A stretch of DNA of 64,000 nt. It comes from Pseudomonadota bacterium. GTDB lineage: Bacteria; Pseudomonadota; Alphaproteobacteria; Rhodospirillales; Magnetospirillaceae. Numbering within the stretch: the stretch's first letter is position 1; every line of letters starts with the position of its first letter. This document shows, piece by piece, positions 31,481 through 40,148 of the stretch. Under the pieces are notes generated by a model. It ran no database searches, was not told where the DNA came from, and saw nothing but the letters and a program-made list of their open reading frames with translations. The stretch is taken from positions 80,612 to 144,611 of the forward strand of contig JAJYTF010000011.1 of assembly GCA_021793155.1 (NCBI GenBank). Direction: 5' to 3'. A program made the translations under genes and the position numbers.

Positions 31481-31512
31481 GGACGATCGCGAACGCGATC
31501 GCCCTGCTCCCT
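31481..31512. terminator. Palindromic hairpin upstream of the DsbA-like gene
   Basis: CGATCGCG, two bases, CGCGATCG, extended by GGGCAGG/CCCTGC flanks, form a stable stem about 55 bases after the DUF3047 stop and 95 bases before the DsbA-like start. There is no T-run. Confidence 0.35.
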
Positions 31513-31604
31513 CAACCCGTGCTTGCCCCGGCCGGCATCCTGCCCCATGATGCGCGTCGGTTTGCCCCGGGCGCCTGGCGCCCCAACCTTTAGGGACCGA
31601 TCCC

Positions 31605-32360
31605 ATGTTTTTCCGTAACCTGGCCGTCCTGCTGTTTGCCGGCTCTCTGGCGGCACTTCCCATCGCCGCGCAGGCGCAGGAGGAGCAGCCGCTGAATCCC
31701 AAGCAGCAGGAAGCCGTGAAGAAGCTGATCCATGATTACCTCATGGAGAATCCGTCGATCATCGCGGACGCCATCGAGGTCCTGCGCCAGAAGGAAGAGC
31801 TGGCTGCGGAAATGGACGCGAAGAAGACCATGACCGACCGCAAAGACGAGATCTACAACGATCCGGAAAGCCCCGTCCTGGGTAATCCCAAGGGAGACGT
31901 CACGGTCGTCGAGTTCTTCGACTATCGCTGCCCCTATTGCAAGTCGTCGATGGATATGCTGCTCGATACCGTGAAGGCTGACGGCAAAGTTCGGCTGGTG
32001 ATGAAGGAACTTCCGATCCTCGGTCCCGAATCGGTGATGGCCTCCCGTGCTGCGCTGGCGGCCCGCAACCAGAAGAAATACGACGAATTCCACAAGGCGC
32101 TGATGCGCCTCAAAGGACCGCTCAATGAGCAGTCGGTAATGAAGACCGCTGCCGAGGTTGGCCTCAATGTCGAAAAGCTGAAGAAGGACATGGAGGACGA
32201 CCACATCGACGCCGCCCTGAAGAACAATATGCGTTTGGCCCACGCCTTGAACCTGGCAGGTACGCCGGCCTTCATCGTCGGCGACCAGCTGCGCCCGGGC
32301 GCCCTTGACCAGACAGCGCTGAAGCAACTCATCGATCAGGCTCGCAAGCCGAAGAGCTGA
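31605..32360 (+). CDS. DsbA family periplasmic thiol-disulfide oxidoreductase
   Basis: Thioredoxin-fold protein of 251 residues with signal peptide (FRNLAVLLFAGSLAALPIAAQA). A helical N-terminal extension (QQEAVKKLIHDYLMENPSII) typical of Com1/BdbD-like DsbA proteins is followed by VVEFFDYRCPYCKSS (CPYC active site), and the cis-proline loop AGTPAFIVGDQL. Likely oxidises or isomerises disulfides in the periplasm. Start ATG at 31605 after TAGGGACC. No DsbB-type partner is visible nearby. Confidence 0.88.
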   Translation: MFFRNLAVLLFAGSLAALPIAAQAQEEQPLNPKQQEAVKKLIHDYLMENPSIIADAIEVLRQKEELAAEMDAKKTMTDRKDEIYNDPESPVLGNPKGDVTVVEFFDYRCPYCKSSMDMLLDTVKADGKVRLVMKELPILGPESVMASRAALAARNQKKYDEFHKALMRLKGPLNEQSVMKTAAEVGLNVEKLKKDMEDDHIDAALKNNMRLAHALNLAGTPAFIVGDQLRPGALDQTALKQLIDQARKPKS

Positions 32361-32424
32361 GCCAGACAAAAGCGCGACGTCATCAGATCGCCCAGTTGAG
32401 GCCGCGGTTGTCCGCAAGCGGGTG

Positions 32425-32457
32425 GGCACGGAGGAAACTGAAATATCCCTCCGTGCC
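32425..32457. terminator. Ten-base-pair hairpin between convergent genes
   Basis: GGCACGGAGG (32425-32434) pairs perfectly with CCTCCGTGCC (32448-32457) around a 13-base loop. It sits between the DsbA-like gene and the end of the opposing decarboxylase gene and may terminate both. Neither side has a strong T-run. Confidence 0.45.
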
Positions 32458-32506
32458 TACTGTGTCTCCGTGGTGAATCCAGTGACGCTTCCGACCTTCG
32501 GTCCGA

Positions 32507-33634
32507 TCAGACGAAGTAGGCCTTCAGCGGCGCGAAGCCGTTGAAGTTCACCGCTGAATAGCTGGTCGTGTAGGCGCCGGCAGCCAGAATGCGCACCTTG
32601 TCTCCGACCTTGAGCGACAGCGGCAGCTGATACTGGTATTTCTCGTAGAGGATGTCGGCCGAATCGCAGGTGGGGCCCGCAAGAATTACCGGGCCGGTCT
32701 CGCCCTGTGTCGTGACCTGCAGCCTGTATTTGATCGATTCGTCCATGGTTTCGGCCAAGCCGCCGAACTTGCCGATGTCCAGATACACCCAGCGCACGTC
32801 GTCGTCATAGGATTTGCGCGAAATCAGCACCACCTCGGCCTCGATGACACCCGAATCGCCGACCAGCGAGCGGCCCGGCTCGACGATCATCTGCGGCAGG
32901 TTGTTGCCGAAATGCTTGGTCATGGCGTGCATGATGGCACCGGCATAGGCATCGACCGGGGCGACGTCGTCGCGGTAGCGTGCCGGCAGGCCGCCGCCCA
33001 GATTGATCATCTTCAACTCGATGCCCACTTCGTTCAGCGCGGTGAACAGCATGGCCGTCTTGCCGACGGCGATATCCCACTGATCGAGGCGCGTCTGCTG
33101 CGACCCCACATGGAAGGAAATGCCGTACGGGTCGAGCCCCAGCGCGCGGGCCTTGATCAGCAGGTCCCGAGCCATCTCGGCGTCGCAGCCGAACTTGCGG
33201 GACAGCGGCCAATCGGCGCCTTCGCAGGTCATCAACAGGCGGCAGAACACCTTCGAGCCGGGCGCAGATTGTGCCAGCTTTTCCAGCTCGACCTCGGAGT
33301 CGAAGGCGTAGAGGCGCACACCCCGTTCGTAGGCCCAGGCGATGTCCTTCTGCTTCTTGATCGTGTTGCCGAAGGAGATACGGTCGGGGGTCGCACCGGC
33401 GGCCAGGACCGATTCGATTTCCGCGCGACTGGCAGTGTCGAAGCATGATCCCATGCCGACCAACAGCTTGATCACTTCCACCGCCGGATTGGCCTTCACC
33501 GCGTAGAAGACCTGGGCAACCGGCAGATATCGTCGCAGCGCGTTATAGTTGTCGGCAATGACGTCGAGGTCGACGACAAGGCAGGGAGTTTCCGGCTGAT
33601 GCTCAGCCAGAAAACGGGAAATCTTCACGGTCAT
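32507..33634 (-). CDS. Ornithine/lysine-type decarboxylase (fold III, PLP)
   Basis: Eukaryotic-type ornithine decarboxylase making putrescine, 375 residues. The PLP lysine is in FYAVKANP (residue 47). HVGSQQTR, the phosphate-binding MINLGGGLPA, EPGRSLVGDSG and the active-site cysteine in GPTCDSADILYE are all present. The ATG at 33634 has AGGAG 7 bases upstream; the frame opens at 33667. Lysine/ornithine dual activity is possible. It is preceded by a roughly 370-base structured leader with its own small reading frame. Confidence 0.9.
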   Translation of the reverse strand: MTVKISRFLAEHQPETPCLVVDLDVIADNYNALRRYLPVAQVFYAVKANPAVEVIKLLVGMGSCFDTASRAEIESVLAAGATPDRISFGNTIKKQKDIAWAYERGVRLYAFDSEVELEKLAQSAPGSKVFCRLLMTCEGADWPLSRKFGCDAEMARDLLIKARALGLDPYGISFHVGSQQTRLDQWDIAVGKTAMLFTALNEVGIELKMINLGGGLPARYRDDVAPVDAYAGAIMHAMTKHFGNNLPQMIVEPGRSLVGDSGVIEAEVVLISRKSYDDDVRWVYLDIGKFGGLAETMDESIKYRLQVTTQGETGPVILAGPTCDSADILYEKYQYQLPLSLKVGDKVRILAAGAYTTSYSAVNFNGFAPLKAYFV

Positions 33635-33995
33635 CGCATACTCCTGTACGCGAACGAATGAATACAATGGGTGAGGAGTGCGGGACCGAGACGGCGCCGC
33701 GGGATATTTGGACGGTCGCCCGCCGAGACCTAAGGCCTCAAGCGACCGTCTTCATACTATCCCTGCAAGGGGAGACGGGTGATGGAACCGTCCCCTGGCC
33801 ATTGCCGTCGCAAAAAAGCGGCAGCGAGGTTGCACGTGTGCACCAACGAAAAACAACGGGCATAGCTCTTTCCTCCGGGGTGCCGGTATTGCCGGCAGAC
33901 ATCAGAAGAACGCCTTGACGTCGTTGCTTAACCAACTTCGGGCCAGAGGCACGTGCGCGGTACGTCTAAGCCGCTATTTACGCTTTTTTTCAGCG
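33635..33995 (-). ncRNA. Ornithine decarboxylase leader (candidate speF-type element)
   Basis: No large gene lies between the thiSG terminator-like hairpin and the decarboxylase. On the minus strand the region shows TGCCGG/CCGGCA (33892-33897 with 33881-33886), a GGGGACGG/CCGTC stem near 33770-33795, and a perfect 9-bp stem GACGGTCGC (33750-33742) with GCGACCGTC (33719-33711). An alphaproteobacterial speF leader motif is known upstream of this gene family; that this is an instance is inference from position, size and structure. Borders are approximate. Confidence 0.5.
33738..33863 (-). CDS. Putative leader peptide upstream of ornithine decarboxylase
   Basis: A 41-codon frame beginning MPVVFRWCTRATS and ending DSMKTVA, with a strong GGAGG ribosome site 8 bases before the ATG (33863). 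Its last codons and stop (TGA, 33738-33740) cover the 5' arm of the 9-bp stem at 33742-33750, so ribosome position would decide whether that stem forms. GACGGT also occurs earlier at 33787-33792, offering a competing partner for ACCGTC. Longer in-frame starts exist but lack such a site. Translation is unproven. Confidence 0.45.
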   Translation of the reverse strand: MPVVFRWCTRATSLPLFCDGNGQGTVPSPVSPCRDSMKTVA

Positions 33996-34005
33996 ATGAA
34001 AAGAG

Positions 34006-34032
34006 AAAAATTTCCACCTTCGGAAATTTTTT
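34006..34032 (-). terminator. AT-rich hairpin with T-rich tail
   Basis: AAAAATTTCC (34006-34015) and GGAAATTTTT (34022-34031) form a perfect 10-bp stem. On the minus strand it is followed by T-rich sequence (TTTTTCTCTTTTC), fitting an intrinsic terminator about 175 bases downstream of thiSG, before the decarboxylase leader. Confidence 0.55.
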
Positions 34033-34115
34033 CATTTCTGTATAAATTTCAATGAGTTAATCAAGGTTTGGCTAGCCTGATTTTCGCCATTTTTCTTAAA
34101 TTTTTGGAAACTTCC

Positions 34116-34198
34116 CAGCCTGTCGTCTCGCCCCTGGAGCGAGGAGGGATCCCGTACGACCGACGAGACCCCTCCCTCGCGTGCTAGACGGCAGGCTG
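34116..34198. repeat. Palindromic repeat downstream of thiSG
   Basis: CAGCCTGTCGTCT (34116-34128) pairs with AGACGGCAGGCTG (34186-34198) with one mismatch. The inner GCGAGGAGGG (34139-34148) pairs with CCCTCCCTCGC (34170-34180). The segment 34158-34181 matches 14292-14315 at 23 of 24 bases. It begins 10 bases after the thiSG stop and may shape transcript ends. Confidence 0.55.
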
Positions 34199-34207
34199 TG
34201 CCATCGC

Positions 34208-35200
34208 TCAGATCAGCCCGGCCAACGGGCTGCTAGGATCGGCATAGCGCTTCTTCGGCATGCGCCCCGCCCGATAGGCCAGGCGCCCGGCCTCGACGGC
34301 ATACCGCATCGCCTGGGCCATGGCGATGGGATCCTTGGCCTCGGCGATGGCGGTGTTCATCAGCACGCCGTCGCATCCCAATTCCATGGCCACGGTGGCG
34401 TCTGACGCCGTACCGACGCCGGCATCGACCAGCACCGGCACCTTGGCCTGTTCGACGATCAGGCGGATGTTGACCTGGTTCTGGATCCCCAGACCCGAGC
34501 CGATGGGCGCCCCCAACGGCATAATGGCGCAACAGCCGATCTCTTCCAGCCGCTTGGCCATGATCGGATCGTCCGAGCAATAGACCATCACCTGGAAACC
34601 ATCCCTGATCAGCGCCTCGGCCGCGTTAAGCGTTTCGACCATGTCGGGGAACAGGCTCTTCTGGTCGCCCAGCACCTCAAGCTTGACCAGGTCCCAGCCG
34701 CCCGCCTCGCGGGCCAGGCGCAAGGTACGGATGGCTTCGTCGGCGGTGTAGCAGCCGGCCGTATTGGGCAGGAAAGTGTATTCCTTGGGGCTGACATAAT
34801 CGACCAGCATCGGCTTCGAGGGGTCGGACAGATTGACGCGCCGCACCGCCACGGTGACGATCTCAGCGCCCGAAGCCTTGATAGCCTCCGCAGTCTGTTC
34901 GAAATCCTTGTATTTGCCGGTTCCCACCAACAAGCGCGAATGGAAGCTTCGGCCGGCCACCACCAGCGGGTCCCCGGCCCCTGGCGACCCAGCGCAAGAG
35001 GCGCCGCCGCCGATGAAATGCACGATCTCGAGCTTGTCGCCCTCGCCGAGCAGGGTCGCCGCATAAGCCGATTTCGGCACGATCTCGAGATTGCGTTCCA
35101 CCGCTACCTTGCGGTGGTCCAGGCCGAGCTCGCCTAGCAGGCCTTCGACAGTCGTCACCGCAACCAATGTGCGGGCTTCACCATTGATGATCACTTGCAT
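34208..35200 (-). CDS. Fused sulfur carrier ThiS - thiazole synthase ThiG
   Basis: Thiamin thiazole synthesis. Residues 1-66 are a ThiS ubiquitin-like domain ([14 protein letters not shown] ... [11 protein letters not shown], Gly-Gly-Gly at 64-66). From about residue 79 a complete ThiG follows ([91 protein letters not shown]). ThiS normally needs a free C-terminal Gly-Gly for thiocarboxylation; here it is internal, which implies processing, a different sulfur transfer, or a carrier used only in trans. The 12-residue linker has a cysteine (ASCAGSPG). Confidence 0.92.
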   Translation of the reverse strand: MQVIINGEARTLVAVTTVEGLLGELGLDHRKVAVERNLEIVPKSAYAATLLGEGDKLEIVHFIGGGASCAGSPGAGDPLVVAGRSFHSRLLVGTGKYKDFEQTAEAIKASGAEIVTVAVRRVNLSDPSKPMLVDYVSPKEYTFLPNTAGCYTADEAIRTLRLAREAGGWDLVKLEVLGDQKSLFPDMVETLNAAEALIRDGFQVMVYCSDDPIMAKRLEEIGCCAIMPLGAPIGSGLGIQNQVNIRLIVEQAKVPVLVDAGVGTASDATVAMELGCDGVLMNTAIAEAKDPIAMAQAMRYAVEAGRLAYRAGRMPKKRYADPSSPLAGLI

Positions 35201-35342
35201 GGGAATACCGTTTGGGAGGCAAAAGGAACGAACGGAAGGGCGACAGTATGGGGCGAGGAGGGACCGGTTTCAACCGGGGTTCAACGGGAGAGAGTTCAAC
35301 GCGGGCATTGCGCCCGGCAACGCCCATGCTATAACGGCGGCG

Positions 35343-35828
35343 ATGATTCCACCGTCCACTACCCAGACCATTCTCATACTGAACGGTCCCAACCTGAATC
35401 TGCTGGGCAGCCGTCAGCCGGAAATCTACGGACGCGAAACCTTGGCGGATATCGAGGCGGCGTGCAGCCGCCATGCCCGGACGCTGGGTCTCGCCGTCGA
35501 CTTCCGGCAAAGCAACCACGAGGGGCAGCTGATCGACTGGATCCAGCAGGCTCGCGGCCGCGTTGCCGGCATCATAATCAATCCCGGCGCCTATACCCAT
35601 ACGTCGATCGCCATCCTCGACGCCTTGCTGGCTGTTGAACTGCCGGTGGTCGAAGTGCATTTGTCCAACATTCACCAGCGGGAGCCATTCCGCCAGCAAT
35701 CCTTCGTGTCGAAAGCGGCGCGCGGGGTCATCTGCGGGTTCGGCAGCCACGGCTATATCCTCGCCGTGGACGCCATGACGCGCCTGGCCGTTCCTCCTGC
35801 AGCACCTCCCGACATCGAAGAGGCATGA
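35343..35828 (+). CDS. aroQ: 3-dehydroquinate dehydratase, type II
   Basis: Shikimate-pathway enzyme converting 3-dehydroquinate to 3-dehydroshikimate. [21 protein letters not shown] contains the catalytic Tyr loop; [29 protein letters not shown] and [18 protein letters not shown] (histidine) are the other type II signatures. 161 residues. The ATG at 35343 is chosen; the frame opens far upstream. Its stop overlaps the accB start (ATGA), a common aroQ-accB-accC arrangement in alphaproteobacteria. Confidence 0.94.
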   Translation: MIPPSTTQTILILNGPNLNLLGSRQPEIYGRETLADIEAACSRHARTLGLAVDFRQSNHEGQLIDWIQQARGRVAGIIINPGAYTHTSIAILDALLAVELPVVEVHLSNIHQREPFRQQSFVSKAARGVICGFGSHGYILAVDAMTRLAVPPAAPPDIEEA

Positions 35829-36301
35829 TGGCTAAGACCCCGATCGACAGCGAGCTGGTCCGTTCGCTGGCCGCTCTGCTCGACGAGACTCATCTTACCG
35901 AGATCGAGTATGAAGCGGCCGGTCTGCGCATTCGCGTAGCGCGCCAAGCCGCGTCCCCCGTCTCCTACCCCGCCCCCCCGGCGGCCCCCGCTGCCGCCGT
36001 TGCAGCGCCCCCGCCCCTGGCCTCGTCACCGGCCTCAACCTCCGCCTCCGAAGACCCATCCAACCATCCGGGCGCCGTCAAGTCCCCCATGGTCGGCGTC
36101 GCCTATCTGTCGCCCGAACCGGGCGCGACGCGGTTCGTCAATGTGGGAGATACCGTGTCGGAAGGTCAGACGCTGCTCCTGATCGAGGCGATGAAGACGT
36201 TCAACCCGATCCGCGCGCCGCGCGCCGGCAGGGTCGTCAGCATCTTGGTCAATGACGGCCAGCCGGTTGAATTCGGCGAACCGCTGCTCATCGTCGAGTA
36301 A
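35825..36301 (+). CDS. accB: Biotin carboxyl carrier protein of acetyl-CoA carboxylase
   Basis: BCCP subunit that carries biotin between biotin carboxylase and carboxyltransferase. A helical N terminus ([31 protein letters not shown]) is joined by a long Pro/Ala-rich linker to the biotinyl domain with [13 protein letters not shown]; the biotinylated lysine is at about residue 124. The usual hydrophobic residue after Met-Lys is Thr here. 158 residues; the ATG at 35828 is equally possible as start. Followed by accC after 17 bases. Confidence 0.93.
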   Translation: MMAKTPIDSELVRSLAALLDETHLTEIEYEAAGLRIRVARQAASPVSYPAPPAAPAAAVAAPPPLASSPASTSASEDPSNHPGAVKSPMVGVAYLSPEPGATRFVNVGDTVSEGQTLLLIEAMKTFNPIRAPRAGRVVSILVNDGQPVEFGEPLLIVE

Positions 36302-36318
36302 ACCAAGGTTTCTCGGAC

Positions 36319-37662
36319 ATGTTTGACAAAATCCTGATCGCCAACCGCGGCGAGATTGCACTCCGCATCCATCGCGCCTGTCGCGAGATGGGGATCAAGA
36401 CCGTGGCGGTGCATTCCACCGCCGACCAAGACGCCATGCATGTCCGCCTGGCCGACGAGTCCGTGTGCATCGGCCCGCCACCGGCGCGCGACAGCTACCT
36501 GAACAAGGCGGCCATCATCGCCGCCGCCACCATCACCAATGCCGACGCCATCCATCCGGGATACGGCTTCCTTTCGGAAAACGCCGACTTTGCGCAGATG
36601 GTGGAAGAGCACGGTATCTGCTTCATCGGACCATCGCCCGAGCATATTCGCATGATGGGCGACAAAATCACCGCCAAGCGGGCGGCGAAGCAGGCGGGAC
36701 TTCCCTGCGTGCCAGGGTCGGACGGCTCGGTGGAAACGGAAGAGCAGGCCCTGCGCCTGGCCGAGGAGATGGGCTATCCGGTCCTGATCAAGGCCACAGC
36801 CGGCGGCGGCGGCAAGGGCATGAAACACGCCCGCGCGCCCGAACAGCTGCGCGATGCCTTGCGCTTGGCCCGGACCGAGGCCAAGGCGGCCTTCGGCAAT
36901 GCCGAAGTCTACATGGAGAAATACCTCCAGCACCCCCGCCACATCGAGATCCAGATCCTGGCCGACAGCCACGGCCAAGTCGTCCATCTGGGCGAGCGCG
37001 ACTGCTCCTTGCAGCGGAGACACCAGAAGGTCCTGGAAGAGGCGCCGTCGCCGGCGCTGAACGCCGATGCCCGCGCCCGGATCGGGCGGATCGCCTGCGA
37101 GGCCATACGCCGCTTGGGATACCGCAACGCAGGTACCCTTGAATTCCTATACGAGGACGGCGAATTCTATTTTATCGAAATGAATACCCGCCTGCAGGTC
37201 GAGCATCCGGTGACCGAGGCGATTTGCGGCATCGACATCGTTCGCGAACAGATCCGCATCGCCGCCGGCGCCCCTCTGGGCTACACGCAGGAGGACATTC
37301 GCTTCGCCGGGCACGCCATCGAATGTCGGATCAATGCGGAAGACCCCGAGACCTTCACCCCATCGCCGGGCCGCATCGGCGGCTTCCATACGCCGGGCGG
37401 GCTGGGGGTGCGGGTCGATTCCGGCCTCTATTCGGGCTACCGGGTTCCACCAAATTACGACAGCATGATCGCCAAGCTGATCGTCCATGGGGGCACCCGC
37501 AACGAATGCCTGATGCGGTTGCGCCGGGCCTTGGGCGAGTTCGTCATCGAAGGCATCCAGACCACCATCCCGCTGCAGAACCGCTTGGTCAACGAACCGG
37601 ACTTCATCAACGGCGACTACGACATCCACTGGCTGGAAAAGCTGGTCTACGGCGGGAAGTAG
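36319..37662 (+). CDS. accC: Acetyl-CoA carboxylase biotin carboxylase subunit
   Basis: ATP-grasp biotin carboxylase, 447 residues, catalysing the first step of fatty-acid synthesis. [51 protein letters not shown] (glycine-rich ATP lid), [36 protein letters not shown] and the C-terminal [13 protein letters not shown] match throughout. Third gene of aroQ-accB-accC. Confidence 0.95.
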   Translation: MFDKILIANRGEIALRIHRACREMGIKTVAVHSTADQDAMHVRLADESVCIGPPPARDSYLNKAAIIAAATITNADAIHPGYGFLSENADFAQMVEEHGICFIGPSPEHIRMMGDKITAKRAAKQAGLPCVPGSDGSVETEEQALRLAEEMGYPVLIKATAGGGGKGMKHARAPEQLRDALRLARTEAKAAFGNAEVYMEKYLQHPRHIEIQILADSHGQVVHLGERDCSLQRRHQKVLEEAPSPALNADARARIGRIACEAIRRLGYRNAGTLEFLYEDGEFYFIEMNTRLQVEHPVTEAICGIDIVREQIRIAAGAPLGYTQEDIRFAGHAIECRINAEDPETFTPSPGRIGGFHTPGGLGVRVDSGLYSGYRVPPNYDSMIAKLIVHGGTRNECLMRLRRALGEFVIEGIQTTIPLQNRLVNEPDFINGDYDIHWLEKLVYGGK

Positions 37663-37681
37663 ACGCGAAGCGGCGTACGCC

Positions 37682-38341
37682 ATGTCGCTGCAGCTGACGC
37701 CTGAGCAACTGCTCCGCGCCTATGCCCTGGGGATCTTCCCCATGGCGCGAAACCGGCACGACGCGCGGCTGTTCTGGATCGACCCGGAGAACCGCGGCGT
37801 CTTGCCGCTGGACCAGTTTCACCTGTCCCGTTCGCTGAAGAAATCGCTGAAGAAGGACCTCTTCGCCGTGCGGTGCGACACCGCGTTCGAAGAGGTGATG
37901 AAGCGCTGCGCCGAAGCCACGGCGGATCGGCCCGAGACCTGGATCAACGACGAGATCACCCGCCTGTTCGTCGAACTGCACCAGGTGGGCATCACCCACA
38001 GCGTCGAGACCTGGGCCAACGGCGAGCTGGTCGGCGGCCTGTACGGCCTGTCACTGGGCGGCGCCTTCTTCGGCGAAAGCATGTTCAGCCGCACCGACGA
38101 CGCCAGCAAGGTCGCGCTGGCCCATTTGGTGGCGCGGCTGCGCAAGGGCGGCTATACCCTGCTCGACGTCCAGTTCGTCACCGACCACCTGGCCCGCTTC
38201 GGGGCGGTGGAAATCCCGCGCCGTGACTATCTGGTGCAGCTGGCCGCGGCGTTGGAACGCCGCGCCGTGTTTCACTGCGACTTGGGCGGCGCCGAAGTCT
38301 TGGCGCTGCTGTCTTCGCAGTCCAGCACCCAGATATCGTAG
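37682..38341 (+). CDS. aat: Leucyl/phenylalanyl-tRNA-protein transferase
   Basis: N-end rule enzyme that adds Leu or Phe to basic N-terminal residues. 219 residues with the family blocks LRAYALGIFPMA, FWIDPENRGVLPLDQFHLSRSLKK, TWINDEITRLFVELHQVG, HSVETWANGELVGGLYGLSLGGAFFGESMFSR and DASKVALAHLV. Begins 19 bases after accC. Its last 70 bases overlap the convergent DUF2155 gene. Confidence 0.94.
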   Translation: MSLQLTPEQLLRAYALGIFPMARNRHDARLFWIDPENRGVLPLDQFHLSRSLKKSLKKDLFAVRCDTAFEEVMKRCAEATADRPETWINDEITRLFVELHQVGITHSVETWANGELVGGLYGLSLGGAFFGESMFSRTDDASKVALAHLVARLRKGGYTLLDVQFVTDHLARFGAVEIPRRDYLVQLAAALERRAVFHCDLGGAEVLALLSSQSSTQIS

Positions 38342-38709
38342 ACCGGGTGTTCCAGCGCAGACAGCGCCGGGCTTGAGGCAAACATCCAGCCGCGGAACAG
38401 GCTGGTCGCCGCTTCCCCGCTTTTGATTTCCCAGATGTCGAGAAAGGCCGCCGACTCCGGCTGCTCTTCCGGCGGCCGCTTGCGGCAGGTGCGCACGATG
38501 ATTTCCAGCGTGCCGAAATGCACCGAGGTCCCCACAGGCGCCTCGATGGTCATCACCCGGCCGGTGACCTTGTCCAGCCCTTGCAGGATCGCGGTGTCGT
38601 AGATGAGGTCGGCGGCCCGGGCAGGAGAGATGATGGCAAGGACGCTCAGCAGGGCGACGCCCAGCAGTCCATTCGCCCGCAGCCCCCCCCTAACACCGGT
38701 AAAAACCAT
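38272..38709 (-). CDS. DUF2155 domain-containing secreted protein
   Basis: Alphaproteobacterial DUF2155 protein, 145 residues, with a signal peptide (GLLGVALLSVLAIISPARAA) and the conserved core LQGLDKVTGRVMTIEAPVGTSVHFGTLEIIVRTCRKRPPEEQPES, then LFRGWMFASSPALSALEHPVYDIWVLDC. Two cysteines may form a disulfide. Function unknown. Its start overlaps the stop of the upstream mlaD-like gene by one base, showing coupling. Confidence 0.85.
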   Translation of the reverse strand: MVFTGVRGGLRANGLLGVALLSVLAIISPARAADLIYDTAILQGLDKVTGRVMTIEAPVGTSVHFGTLEIIVRTCRKRPPEEQPESAAFLDIWEIKSGEAATSLFRGWMFASSPALSALEHPVYDIWVLDCEDSSAKTSAPPKSQ

Positions 38710-39275
38710 TATTTCCCCTCGCCCTCGCCGGGGCTCGTCGGGGCGGGATTGGGAAGGGCCGGCGCCGGAGCTTCGGGCTGCGCCGGTTCGGCCGCCGACG
38801 GCGCGGCGCCGTTGCCGCCCTTCGCCGAGCCGTTCTCGGTGGCCAGGAAGATGATCTTGCCGACCATCTCTTCCAGGGACTCGTAGTTCTTGGTGTGCGC
38901 GATGGTTCCCCCGGGGGGGATGGTTTGGGCGCTATGACCAGGCTCGAGCTTGACGAATTTGCCGCCCAGCAGGCTTTCGCTGCCGATGGTGGCCACCGTG
39001 TCGACCGGCAGGTGGATGGAGGGCTTGATCGACATATGCACGACGGCGTTAAAGGTGTTGGGATCGATCTGCTGGTCGGTCACCGTTCCCACCTTGATGC
39101 CATTGATCAACACGTCGCCGCCGTTGGCCAGTCCGCCGACGCTGAGGAAGGAAGCCGAAACCGCATAGCCCTTCACCGCGCCGAGATCCGCCTGCCGATA
39201 GGCGAATAGCAGGAAAAATCCCGCGACGAGCAGGACCACGGCCCCCATGATGGTTTCGATCAGGTTCCTGCCCAT
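38709..39275 (-). CDS. MlaD/MCE-domain protein (second of two)
   Basis: Periplasmic phospholipid-transport substrate-binding protein of the MlaD family, 188 residues: N-terminal anchor (IMGAVVLLVAGFFLLFAY) and MCE domain (YAVSASFLSVGGLANGGDVLINGIKVGTV, GSESLLGGKFVKLEPG). The C-terminal 50 residues are Pro/Ala/Gly-rich. Directly downstream of a related mlaD-like gene (9-base gap). The ABC permease and ATPase genes are not in this window. Confidence 0.87.
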   Translation of the reverse strand: MGRNLIETIMGAVVLLVAGFFLLFAYRQADLGAVKGYAVSASFLSVGGLANGGDVLINGIKVGTVTDQQIDPNTFNAVVHMSIKPSIHLPVDTVATIGSESLLGGKFVKLEPGHSAQTIPPGGTIAHTKNYESLEEMVGKIIFLATENGSAKGGNGAAPSAAEPAQPEAPAPALPNPAPTSPGEGEGK

Positions 39276-39284
39276 GCGGCTTTG

Positions 39285-39776
39285 CTACGGCGTCTTGGCC
39301 GCGCCTCCTGATTGACCGCTGGCCGAGCGGGCGGCTTCGGCCTGGCCGATGATAAGTTCGAGCAGATCGTCCACGCTAATCGAGTCCTGGGTATAGCGGA
39401 TCTCGTCCCCGGGTTTCAGATTCGTTTCGTCGCCGCCGGGCTGCAAGGCGATGAATTTTCCGCCCAACAGGCCGTCGGTCTGGATCAGCGCCGCGCTGTC
39501 ATCGGGGACCACGGTGCCCGGCTGAAGGCGCATGGTGACCACGGCACGAAACCGCTCGTCAAGGTTCTGGGACACCACCTTGCCGACCATCACTCCGGCC
39601 ATTCGCACGTCGCTGCCCACATTGATCCCTTCGGCCCGGTTGAACTGGGCGGTCAGATCATAGCCGGGCAACTCGGCCCGGCCGGCCGTTCCATAAACAA
39701 TCGCCAGCACCACGGCACCGACAACGATCACGGCGCCGCCGATCAACGTTTCCCGATCGGCGCTGTTCCAGGCCAT
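39285..39776 (-). CDS. MlaD/MCE-domain protein (first of two)
   Basis: 163-residue MlaD-type protein: membrane anchor (LIGGAVIVVGAVVLAIVY), then YDLTAQFNRAEGINVGSDVRMAGVMVGKV and IQTDGLLGGKFIALQPGGDE, the typical MCE core. Closely related to the next gene, pointing to an old tandem duplication. Start ATG 39776; a GTG lies one codon earlier. It follows the NDUFA12-type gene by 18 bases, all on the same strand. Confidence 0.87.
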   Translation of the reverse strand: MAWNSADRETLIGGAVIVVGAVVLAIVYGTAGRAELPGYDLTAQFNRAEGINVGSDVRMAGVMVGKVVSQNLDERFRAVVTMRLQPGTVVPDDSAALIQTDGLLGGKFIALQPGGDETNLKPGDEIRYTQDSISVDDLLELIIGQAEAARSASGQSGGAAKTP

Positions 39777-39794
39777 CACGCAGGAACCAGCCGA

Positions 39795-40148
39795 CTACGG
39801 CTGCCAGGGCTCGTAATCGCCGGTAGCCGCCGGGCGCTCGCCACCGCGTCGGTCGTGGCCGGCCGGAAAATAGGCCTGCGCCGTGCCGGTCATGTTGGGC
39901 TGATGTTCCTTGACCCAGGGCTTGTCGGTCGCCGGAGCCAGCGGCTCGTCCACCGTATAGTGCAGCCAGGCATGCCACTCGGGAGGAACGCGCGACGCTT
40001 CGGCGACACCATTATAGATCACCCAACGCCGGGCCTTGCCCATGCGCCCGCGTCCGGGCCGGTTCTCAACATAGTAGCGGTTGCCCTGGGAGTCGGTCCC
40101 GACCAGCTTTCCCCGAGCCCAGGTGAACAGGCGTGTCCCGATTGTCAT
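39795..40148 (-). CDS. NDUFA12-type NADH:ubiquinone oxidoreductase accessory subunit
   Basis: 117-residue homologue of the mitochondrial complex I subunit NDUFA12/B17.2, found in alphaproteobacteria. GTRLFTWARGKLVGTDSQGNRYYVENR, RWVIYNGVAEASRVPPEWHAWLHYTVDEPL and the C-terminal PNMTGTAQAYFPAGHDRRGGERP are family signatures. It supports the alphaproteobacterial assignment. First gene of a four-gene run with the MlaD-like genes and DUF2155. Confidence 0.93.
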   Translation of the reverse strand: MTIGTRLFTWARGKLVGTDSQGNRYYVENRPGRGRMGKARRWVIYNGVAEASRVPPEWHAWLHYTVDEPLAPATDKPWVKEHQPNMTGTAQAYFPAGHDRRGGERPAATGDYEPWQP

